The notes beneath the pieces are model-generated. The model searched no databases and was not told the DNA's origin. It worked only from the letters and a program-made list of their open reading frames with translations. Of a stretch of DNA of 8,843 nucleotides, positions 1 to 5,754 are shown piece by piece (position 1 is the stretch's first letter; every line of letters starts with the position of its first letter). The stretch is from an uncultured Dokdonia sp. GTDB taxonomy: Bacteria; Bacteroidota; Bacteroidia; Flavobacteriales; Flavobacteriaceae. Location of the stretch: the NCBI GenBank assembly GCA_937124495.1, contig CAKZKZ010000080.1, positions 1-8,843 on the forward strand, given 5' to 3'. The position numbers were made by a program, and so were the translations under genes.

Positions 1-41
1 ATTAGGACGTTCATCAATACATCAATCAGATACTATTAATC

Positions 42-54
42 AGTAAAAGTTACT
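42..54. promoter_or_regulatory. candidate BlaI operator dyad
   Basis: AGTAA-AAG-TTACT is a perfect 5-bp-arm inverted repeat centred 26 bases before the start codon of the repressor gene. A related TACT (31-34) with AGTA (42-45) forms an overlapping weaker dyad. BlaI/MecI repressors bind short dyads with TAC/GTA-type half sites in their own promoters, so position and symmetry fit autoregulation. Only 73 bases of upstream sequence are present and no clear TAnnTTTG box was seen. In such AT-rich DNA a 5-bp dyad could be chance. Confidence 0.3.
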
Positions 55-73
55 CGCTTATGCGGGCACATAT

Positions 74-439
74 ATGGAAAAGTTAACAAACAAAGAAGAA
101 GAAATCATGCACGCCTTATGGCGATTAGAAAAAGCTTTTGTAAAAGAAGTTGTTACTGAGCTGCCAGAAGGAAATCACTATAATACGGTATCTACTATTA
201 TACGCAATCTTGAAGAAAAAGGATATGTAGCACATACCGCATACGGAAAAACACATCAATACTACCCTAGTATTACTATAGGAGCGTATCGTAAACAGTT
301 TATGCAAACAGCAACACAAAAATATTTTGACAGCTCCTACAAAGAAGTAGTTTCTTTCTTTGCTAAAGAAGAAAAGATTTCTGCAGCTGAATTGAGAGAG
401 ATTTTAGCCATTATTGAAAACAAAGAAGATAAAGCGTAG
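74..439 (+). CDS. BlaI/MecI-family winged-helix transcriptional repressor
   Basis: This 121-residue protein has the usual length and layout of the BlaI/MecI (penicillinase repressor) family. The N-terminal winged helix opens with LTNKEEEIMHALW (4-16). The recognition helix is around NTVSTIIRNLEEKG (37-50), followed by the wing at about 51-65 (YVAHTAYGKTHQYY). The C-terminal helices (about 72-121) are expected to dimerise. In staphylococcal BlaI the antirepressor protease cuts Asn101-Phe102 in the dimerisation domain; by my alignment the equivalent bond here is Ser94-Phe95 in VVSFFAKEE. The role inferred is cytoplasmic repression of its own operon, relieved by the M56 protease encoded 42 bases downstream. 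The ATG at 74 gives a normal family N-terminus. The ligand is unlikely to be a beta-lactam, because the partner has no recognisable penicillin-binding sensor. Family assignment is firm; target genes are inferred. Confidence 0.93.
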   Translation: MEKLTNKEEEIMHALWRLEKAFVKEVVTELPEGNHYNTVSTIIRNLEEKGYVAHTAYGKTHQYYPSITIGAYRKQFMQTATQKYFDSSYKEVVSFFAKEEKISAAELREILAIIENKEDKA

Positions 440-481
440 TTAACTATCAAGCACTCTATAAGTAGAGCAAATTAAAAACGT

Positions 482-3169
482 ATGGAAACATTCATTTACA
501 TTATAAAGAGTATTGCCATTCTCTCTATATTTTATATCATCTATCGCATTGTATTGCAAAAGGATACTTTTTTCTCGGCAAATAGGCACTATTTGTTATC
601 TGGTATTATCGCTGCACTTGTCATTCCTTTTATAGAATACACAAAGACTATATATAGAGAAATTCCAATTCTAAACACACCTATTATAGAAAATGCATCA
701 CTTGCAACTACTGCAGTAACAAACACTCAACCTCAACAAGAAGCAATCCCTATAGATTGGTGGCAAATTGCTCTTATTATATATGGAATAGGCTTCGCTA
801 TTATGATGATACGATTAGGTATACAGCTTATTTCATTACATAGGTTAATTATTCCGTATCCAAAAACATATAAAGATGGCTATGCATATGTCCAAATAAC
901 TGACAAAGCTATTGCACCTTTTTCTTTCTTTAAAACGATATGCTATAATCCAAATTTACATAGTCCTAAAGAACTAGATATGATTTTAGCTCATGAAAAA
1001 ATACATGTACGTCAACGACATACTTTGGACATCTTACTTACCCAATGTATTTTGACCATACAATGGTTTAATCCACTCGCTTGGTTATACAAAAAGAGTT
1101 TAGAACAAAATTTAGAGTTTATAGCAGATAATGGAGCCATACAAGAAGTTCCTTCTTCTCAAGAATATCAACGCACACTGGTAAAGGTTTCATCAACCAT
1201 CTTACAGCCAGCACTTACTAATAATTTTTATCATTCATTAATCAAAAAACGAATCGTTATGTTAAACAAGCAAACGTCAAGCAGACGCAATTTATGGAAG
1301 TTAGGTTTAGTCCTTCCAGCCTTAGCCCTTTTTATGTATTCTTTTAATATAAAAGAAGTTATAGAATATCGAGAAGTCAGTGAAAATGCTGAGACCGCTT
1401 TCGCGAAAGCGGAAACAAACTCCGAAAAAAAGGAAGAGTTTTATATCAATAACAAAACAACAGCATCACAACTAGACGCTATTGAAAACCACTTTACAAC
1501 ACATTACCCTGAAAAACGTATTAAGTTTGATAATCGTGTATTTCATAAAAACGGATATATCAGACAATTTTCTTTTCAAACAAAATTCCCCTCAGAAAAA
1601 AAGTTTTTCACTCGTTTTGAAGTTACATCACCTATCGATAAAGATGGATCTGGATATTTAATATCCAATGCAGATAAAGCTTCTATACAAGTTAAAGAAT
1701 TAGGAAATGATGGAGTAACTTTTAATATCACTAAAGAGCAATTAGTATTTGATAACAATGCTGTAAAGCAACATCCTGTTTTTGTTATCAATGATAAAAC
1801 TTCAGATAGCGAACTTAATACTATAGAAACCTTTTTTGAAATGCATTATCCAAAGGTTCGTATCAAAATTAATGATGTAGAGCGTGATTCAAAAGGAGTC
1901 TTAACACATTATACTGTAAAAACTATTTTTGAAGGTGCAAATAGCCAAGGTGCTGTATTTGAAAATAATGATCAGAATATCAAAAAAGGGATTTCAATAC
2001 ACTATGAGGAAGGACCAGCTATTGTAGTAAAACAACTTGAAGGCGATAACATTAATGTAAAATCGATTCCTAATGAAATAGAAACTAATAGTTTAAAAAA
2101 CACAAATCTTACAAATGAGGCTCCGCAATTACTGCAATCATTACTAAACAATACAAATGCAACATCTGAGAATACTCAATCTTTAACATCTAGAATACAA
2201 GATGCTACTAATAACATCATAAAAGAAACAAACAACAGCTCTAGTGCATCTGAATCACAAGTACTTTCTGAAGCGATTAAAAAAAGAACATATAGAACAC
2301 AAGGTATAAGAGATAAAGAAATGCGTGTTCTAATTACAAAAAACACTTCTGAAAAAGAACTAAAAGCGCTTCAAGAAGAACTAAAAAAGGATCATAACTT
2401 AAACTTAAATTATAGTACTAGCAGAAATAATTCTAATGAAATTACTTCTATCAACATTTCATATTCAGGAAATAATAAAACGGGAAGCTATAATATAAGC
2501 GGAGATGAACCGATAACAGATTTTTACTTTTACATGAAAGAAGAAGGAGATGCTGGTTTTTGGTCAGAGGCTCACGAGCGTCGTAAAAAAGAAAGACATC
2601 TTGCGCTTGAAGAAAGACAAAAAGCTTTCAAAGAACGCAGACAAGAAATAGAAGAAAAAAGAGAAGAAATACGTTCTCAACGGAATAATGAAGGAAAAGA
2701 ACTACAAGAACGACGAGAAAAAATGGAAGAACGTATGCTAGAGCACAAAGAGCATATAAATGAGAGAAAAGAAGAAATGAAAATGCGTCGAAAAGAAATG
2801 AAGGAAGAGATGCATGAACGCAAAGAAGAAATGAAAATGCGACAGAAAGAAATGAAAAAACACCTTAGCCAGAGTAGAAGTCAACAATCTGGTGATTGGG
2901 ACCACAGTGATTCTGAAAGCATAACCATAACAAAAAATACGACCGATGATCAGATACGCTCTATTTCTTCAGAATTAAAATCTCAAGGCATTACGTTTTC
3001 TCTAACTAAAGTAAAACGTAACAGTAGAGGAGAGATTACTGGGTATAAAATGAAATTCAACAACAATAATGGGACAGAATCTGTTTCTCAAAAGAAAACG
3101 AATAGTGACTCACCTATAGAGACATTACATATCGTATATAACGACGGAAACATTCAAGTTCACAATTAA
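482..3169 (+). CDS. BlaR1-like M56 membrane zinc metalloprotease with repeat-containing extracytoplasmic region
   Basis: The protein has 895 residues; staphylococcal BlaR1 has about 600. Likely membrane helices are at 3-25, 36-52, 95-119 and 272-289. Between helices three and four lies the M56 protease domain: zinc motif HEKIH (171-175), NPLAW (197-201) and the downstream EFIAD (212-216), so the active site is intact and should face the cytoplasm, where the repressor is. After helix four, residues 290-895 should be extracytoplasmic. They hold four divergent copies of a repeat (about 320-381, 434-483, 616-663, 813-861; core I-T-K-N/D-T-S/T-x-x-E/Q-L/I) and a Glu/Lys/Arg-rich helix at about 693-795. 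No penicillin-binding SxxK domain or TonB domain is seen. The inferred role is to sense an envelope signal and inactivate the upstream repressor. The start lies 42 bases after the repressor stop, following A-rich sequence, so co-transcription is likely. An in-frame 18-bp palindrome codes for TAFAKAE at 305-311. Confidence 0.9.
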   Translation: METFIYIIKSIAILSIFYIIYRIVLQKDTFFSANRHYLLSGIIAALVIPFIEYTKTIYREIPILNTPIIENASLATTAVTNTQPQQEAIPIDWWQIALIIYGIGFAIMMIRLGIQLISLHRLIIPYPKTYKDGYAYVQITDKAIAPFSFFKTICYNPNLHSPKELDMILAHEKIHVRQRHTLDILLTQCILTIQWFNPLAWLYKKSLEQNLEFIADNGAIQEVPSSQEYQRTLVKVSSTILQPALTNNFYHSLIKKRIVMLNKQTSSRRNLWKLGLVLPALALFMYSFNIKEVIEYREVSENAETAFAKAETNSEKKEEFYINNKTTASQLDAIENHFTTHYPEKRIKFDNRVFHKNGYIRQFSFQTKFPSEKKFFTRFEVTSPIDKDGSGYLISNADKASIQVKELGNDGVTFNITKEQLVFDNNAVKQHPVFVINDKTSDSELNTIETFFEMHYPKVRIKINDVERDSKGVLTHYTVKTIFEGANSQGAVFENNDQNIKKGISIHYEEGPAIVVKQLEGDNINVKSIPNEIETNSLKNTNLTNEAPQLLQSLLNNTNATSENTQSLTSRIQDATNNIIKETNNSSSASESQVLSEAIKKRTYRTQGIRDKEMRVLITKNTSEKELKALQEELKKDHNLNLNYSTSRNNSNEITSINISYSGNNKTGSYNISGDEPITDFYFYMKEEGDAGFWSEAHERRKKERHLALEERQKAFKERRQEIEEKREEIRSQRNNEGKELQERREKMEERMLEHKEHINERKEEMKMRRKEMKEEMHERKEEMKMRQKEMKKHLSQSRSQQSGDWDHSDSESITITKNTTDDQIRSISSELKSQGITFSLTKVKRNSRGEITGYKMKFNNNNGTESVSQKKTNSDSPIETLHIVYNDGNIQVHN
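1395..1412. repeat. copy 1 of a dispersed palindromic repeat, inside the M56 gene
   Basis: CCGCTTTCGCGAAAGCGG is a perfect 18-bp palindrome with the 16-bp core CGCTTTCGCGAAAGCG, which occurs again at 5871-5886. It is much more GC-rich than its surroundings. It is read in frame as AFAKA within a non-conserved linker just after the fourth membrane helix, where an insertion would be tolerated. My recollection is that this core is common in several marine flavobacterial genomes, also inside coding sequence, but its function is not known to me. Confidence 0.85.
2762..2869 (+). repeat. tandem 54-bp (18-residue) duplication in the charged helix of the M56 protein
   Basis: Residues 761-778 and 779-796 start with almost the same peptide: ERKEEMKMRRKEMK, then ERKEEMKMRQKEMK. 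At the DNA level the first 42 bases of the two units match at about 35 positions, and the ends are more diverged. Several differences are synonymous (GAG/GAA, AAG/AAA), so the duplication is not very recent. It lengthens the Glu/Lys/Arg-rich helix by exactly one 18-residue unit. Confidence 0.8.
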
Positions 3170-3189
3170 TAATAACATACAACATCTAT

Positions 3190-3233
3190 AAAACCCGCTA
3201 TTTCATTTTATGAGTAGTGGGTTTTATTTTTAA
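3190..3233 (+). terminator. intrinsic terminator after the M56 protease gene
   Basis: The arms AAAACCCGCTA (3190-3200) and TAGTGGGTTTT (3215-3225) pair over 11 bp with one G-U wobble. The inner segment can extend the stem with TTCAT/ATGAG after a one-base bulge. A T-rich tail (ATTTTTA) follows. The hairpin begins 20 bases after the protease stop codon and ends only 18 bases before the next gene's ATG, so it may partly uncouple the thioredoxin-like gene from its neighbours. Confidence 0.82.
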
Positions 3234-3243
3234 TCTATTCATC

Positions 3244-4452
3244 ATGCAAAAAACCATCATACTCCTTTTTACCATTGCATTCATATACAGTTGTAAACAA
3301 GACGCTATTCCAGTTAACGGAACAGAAGCTCAAATAGGGTTTAAAGTACCTAATATCGCTTTTAAGCAACTTTTAAATGATACCGAGGTACAATCTAATC
3401 TATATGATTATACAGAAGATGTGATCATCCTAGACTTTTGGGCTACCTGGTGTGGACCTTGTATTACATCATTTCCTAAAATGAGTACTTTTCAAGAAGA
3501 ATTTGGGAAACAACTTAAAGTTATTGCTGTTACAGACGAATCACCTGAACGTATTGAAGCGTTCTTAAAAAATAGACCCCAACAATTCGCTATGGCTATA
3601 GATGCTGATAAAACTATCAATTCATATTTTACACATGTATACATACCGCATTATGTAATACTAGATAAGAATAAAGTGGTTAAAGCTATTGTAAATAGCG
3701 ATTTTATTACCAAAGAAAATATTACAAAACTTATTTCTGGTGAAGAAATAACATTCAAAGAAAAAAAAGAAAATATCAGTTTTGATCCTAATAAACCATT
3801 AGGAACTACAGACAAACCCATTATATACCAATCTTCACTCCTACCCTACAATCCTGATATGCAAAGCATGACTAATACGGGAAGTCTATCAAGCAATAGG
3901 TTATTTACGCTCAATACTACATTTACATCTATGTTGCGTACAGCATATCAATACTCTTATAATCGCACAAAAGAAAACCTAAAACATCCTGAAAAATATA
4001 CCTTCACTAAAGAAAATAGATACTCCTATGAGATGATCTACCCTGATCATTTGTATGAACAGCGATTGGAACTCATGAAAAATGATATTAAAATACTATC
4101 TGGTCTTTCTGCAAAAATTGAAACGCAAATGACAGATGTCTATATTCTTCAAAAAATTCCAAGTACAAAAAAAACAATTCCAATTTCCACCCAACAACCT
4201 AACCCAGATAGAACCCTACGTTACGGAGAGGGTATTACTCTTCAAGGAGAACCTATGGAGCGTTTACGAGGCTATTATGAAGAAGTTATTCAATTTCCTG
4301 TAGTAGATGAGACAGGATATGATAACGTTTATGACATTACTGTAAAATGGTTTGAAGAAAACAAAAAACAAGGGCTAGCCGAATTGACCAAATATGGCTT
4401 ACAATTAAAAAAAGCAAAACGACCCATTGATTTTTTAATACTATCTGATTAA
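3244..4452 (+). CDS. lipoprotein with TlpA-like thioredoxin domain fused to a DUF3738/TIGR03435-like domain
   Basis: The 402-residue product begins with a lipoprotein signal: hydrophobic residues 5-15 and lipobox IYSC with acceptor Cys17. Residues about 30-165 form a TlpA/ResA-like thioredoxin fold: strand DVIILDFWATWCGPC, with redox pair Cys70/Cys73, and the cis-proline Pro135 in YIPHYVIL. Such domains reduce or exchange disulfides in the periplasm. The C-terminal half (about 190-402) resembles DUF3738, first noted in Solibacter-type proteins; its signature is FPVVDETGYDNVYDITVKW (351-369) followed by YGLQLKKAKRPIDFLIL. That domain's function is unknown, but I recall it near BlaI/M56 pairs. 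I chose ATG 3244: it gives a normal signal peptide, whereas an in-frame GTG at 3217 lies inside the terminator stem. It follows the protease gene by 74 bases. Domain calls are strong; the joint function with BlaI/M56 is inferred. Confidence 0.88.
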   Translation: MQKTIILLFTIAFIYSCKQDAIPVNGTEAQIGFKVPNIAFKQLLNDTEVQSNLYDYTEDVIILDFWATWCGPCITSFPKMSTFQEEFGKQLKVIAVTDESPERIEAFLKNRPQQFAMAIDADKTINSYFTHVYIPHYVILDKNKVVKAIVNSDFITKENITKLISGEEITFKEKKENISFDPNKPLGTTDKPIIYQSSLLPYNPDMQSMTNTGSLSSNRLFTLNTTFTSMLRTAYQYSYNRTKENLKHPEKYTFTKENRYSYEMIYPDHLYEQRLELMKNDIKILSGLSAKIETQMTDVYILQKIPSTKKTIPISTQQPNPDRTLRYGEGITLQGEPMERLRGYYEEVIQFPVVDETGYDNVYDITVKWFEENKKQGLAELTKYGLQLKKAKRPIDFLILSD

Positions 4453-4523
4453 TAAATAACAACGCTACCTCAATACGAAGGATCTTCTTAAATAAAAAAT
4501 GAGATAAAATAAATAAGTGGCAT

Positions 4524-4531
4524 TACCTTTG
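4524..4531 (+). promoter_or_regulatory. Bacteroidota -7 promoter box (TACCTTTG)
   Basis: This is an exact match to the Bacteroidota housekeeping -7 consensus TAnnTTTG, 32 bases before the ATG of the small lipoprotein gene. Transcription would begin near 4538. No clear -33 TTG is visible at the usual spacing upstream, so the element may be weak or activator-dependent. No strong terminator was seen between 4453 and 4523. Confidence 0.5.
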
Positions 4532-4563
4532 ATATAGTATATGAAACTATAACTCAAAAAATA

Positions 4564-5064
4564 ATGATACGCAAAATTTTACCACTACTCCTTTTTACAT
4601 TTCTTTTAATCTCTTGTTCTAATGATGATGATGTTAATACAGATACTATCGGACAAACTTTTGAAATAAGTAATGTAGACTTTGTAAGCTCGGATGGGTT
4701 TCAATCCTTCGTTAATGTCGTAGTACCAAATAACATTTCTGTTTTTGAATCTGATGTACCTTTAGTATACGTATTAGATCCAGCAGCTTCTGCAGCAAAT
4801 GGAGCTGATGTATTTGAACCACTCCCAAGAAGTTTCTTTTTCAATAACGGTGGATTTGCACAATATAGATTCAACTTTATTTTTGATGATGCAACAGGAA
4901 TCTTTGATTTAGATCTTATTTTAGAAAGCGATGACTTTGATGCTTTAGGTAATGACTTTACACAAAACCAAATCTTCAGAATCGTAATCGTACCTTCTGA
5001 ATTTGCAGCAACACATGACACTGATAATTTAAATACAGTATTGTCTGACTTAAATTTAGATTAA
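4564..5064 (+). CDS. small surface-type lipoprotein of a flavobacterial family of unknown function
   Basis: The 166-residue product has a type II signal peptide: MIRK, a hydrophobic core (5-15) and lipobox LISC with Cys18. The cysteine is followed by SNDDD, an acidic run resembling the lipoprotein export signal that sends Bacteroidota lipoproteins to the cell surface. The rest is acidic and beta-rich, with alternating hydrophobics (FRIVIVPSEFA at 142-152). Segments such as ISVFESDVPLVYVL, LPRSFFFNNGGFAQYRF and NQIFRIVIVPSEFA resemble, from memory, flavobacterial lipoproteins that often carry a collagen-like Gly-x-y stretch before this domain; that stretch is absent here. No enzymatic motif is visible. 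It has its own -7 box and terminator, so it is probably transcribed alone. Function unknown. Confidence 0.85.
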   Translation: MIRKILPLLLFTFLLISCSNDDDVNTDTIGQTFEISNVDFVSSDGFQSFVNVVVPNNISVFESDVPLVYVLDPAASAANGADVFEPLPRSFFFNNGGFAQYRFNFIFDDATGIFDLDLILESDDFDALGNDFTQNQIFRIVIVPSEFAATHDTDNLNTVLSDLNLD

Positions 5065-5090
5065 GTATACCTCCCTATTTTTAAAAATAC

Positions 5091-5124
5091 AAACCGCTTT
5101 GAAAATATTCAAAGCGGTTTTTTT
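5091..5124 (+). terminator. intrinsic terminator after the small lipoprotein gene
   Basis: A perfect 13-bp stem (AAACCGCTTTGAA, 5091-5103, with 5108-5120) closes a four-base AATA loop and runs into seven T residues (5118-5124). It starts 27 bases after the stop codon. This is a textbook rho-independent terminator. Confidence 0.92.
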
Positions 5125-5132
5125 ATGCTTTC

Positions 5133-5176
5133 ATGTCAATTTAATTATATGTGATATTCAATAATTAAATTGATAT
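5133..5176. repeat. long AT-rich inverted repeat (stem-loop)
   Basis: The arms 5133-5148 (ATGTCAATTTAATTAT) and 5161-5176 (ATAATTAAATTGATAT) pair over 16 bp with one G-U position. The 12-base loop is ATGTGATATTCA. The element starts nine bases after the preceding terminator. There is no T tract after it, so it does not look like a second terminator on the plus strand. Confidence 0.7.
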
Positions 5177-5281
5177 ACCTCTCAAAAATCAAAATTTTCA
5201 GGAAAATAGCATCAAAAAAGAACCTTTTTAAGCCTTCATTTTTTACAATTTCTACAGGTAAAAAATAATTCAAAAAAGATG

Positions 5282-5353
5282 AAAACCCCATTTTTAGGGG
5301 TTTTAAAGACAAAAGTCCCCTAGAGATTTCAAAAAAGTCAAAAACACCCCCTA
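5282..5353. repeat. CCCC(TA) motif array with exact 31-bp spacing
   Basis: CCCC tracts start at 5286, 5317 and 5348, each exactly 31 bp from the next and each preceded by an AAAA run. The last two read CCCCTA. A fourth copy, TAGGGG, lies on the opposite strand at 5295-5300. AAAACCCC (5282-5289) pairs with GGGGTTTT (5297-5304) around a 7-base loop. Alternatively, TAGGGG pairs with CCCCTA at 5317-5322 or 5348-5353. Three helical turns of spacing suggests a tandem protein-binding site; the alternative pairings suggest an RNA switch. Confidence 0.55.
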
Positions 5354-5574
5354 CAATTACTTCACATTTAAACTAAATATACAAAATTCAATTACATACA
5401 TTTACTTTATCGTAGACAAAATGTAAAATTCTAAAATCAATATGATTTTTTTACTTACAAATCAGTATCTAAATGCATTAATTCATTTAAAAATATTTTG
5501 CAAGCTCGAACAAACGCCACTTCTTTGCTATATCAATCACAAACAACTAGTATAAAACTTTAAAATTATCTATT

Positions 5575-5703
5575 ATGAAAACGCAAGAAATGACAGCTAC
5601 AAAACAAGCAAAAACAAACAAAGTATTAGGAATTTACACAGTACTTATGGTATCACTATCTGTAAGCTACACTATCACTACTTGGTTACAATATGTAGGG
5701 TAA
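5575..5703 (+). CDS. candidate 42-residue single-pass membrane protein
   Basis: ATG at 5575 opens a 42-codon frame ending in TAA. Residues 1-16 are polar and positively charged (Lys2, 10, 13 and 16 against one Glu). Residues 17-38 form a hydrophobic segment (VLGIYTVLMVSLSVSYTITT), followed by a short WLQYVG tail. By the positive-inside rule the N-terminus would be cytoplasmic. The A/T-rich sequence before the start resembles that of other genes here. The clear split between charged head and hydrophobic helix argues for real coding, but I do not recognise a family. It lies in an otherwise gene-free region ending at the terminator at 6020-6057, so it may share a transcript with the 14-residue ORF at 5755. 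Confidence 0.55.
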   Translation: MKTQEMTATKQAKTNKVLGIYTVLMVSLSVSYTITTWLQYVG

Positions 5704-5754
5704 CCAAAAACAAACATCAAAAAATATTTATTAACCACTAAAACTCACACACTC

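Larger units (their letters stand above)
5125..5574. other. long non-coding stretch with ordered repeats and hairpins
   Basis: No ORF of convincing length is present on either strand over these 450 bases. The stretch holds an AT-rich stem-loop (5133-5176), a series of CCCC/GGGG tracts with 31-bp spacing (5282-5353) and a near-consensus -7 box (TATTTTG, 5494-5500, one base shorter than TAnnTTTG). It is very AT-rich apart from the C/G tracts. The likely reading is the upstream regulatory region of the tiny ORF at 5575, although a non-coding RNA is equally possible. Confidence 0.5.

Noticed and set aside
125..319. 64-codon minus-strand frame opposite the repressor gene
   Set aside because: The Cys/Phe-rich translation has no family resemblance, and the repressor on the other strand is certain.
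1576..1791. 71-codon minus-strand frame inside the M56 gene
   Set aside because: It lies opposite a repeat domain of a well-supported gene and has no promoter or recognisable domain.
1351..3169. A penicillin-binding or TonB C-terminal domain in the M56 protein
   Set aside because: I looked for an SxxK/SxN/KTG series and a TonB-like end in residues 290-895 and found neither. The region consists of repeats, linkers and a charged helix.
3217..3243. GTG at 3217 as start of the thioredoxin-like lipoprotein
   Set aside because: It lies inside the right arm of a terminator hairpin and would add residues ahead of an otherwise ideal lipoprotein signal peptide starting at ATG 3244.
4701..5021. 106-codon minus-strand frame opposite the small lipoprotein gene
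   Set aside because: It is fully antisense to a gene with a clear lipoprotein signal, promoter box and terminator. Its translation is Ser/Lys-rich with no recognisable domain.
5279..5323. 14-codon frame as a real gene
   Set aside because: It overlaps a palindromic C/G array that explains its sequence. It is mentioned only as part of a possible attenuator, not annotated.
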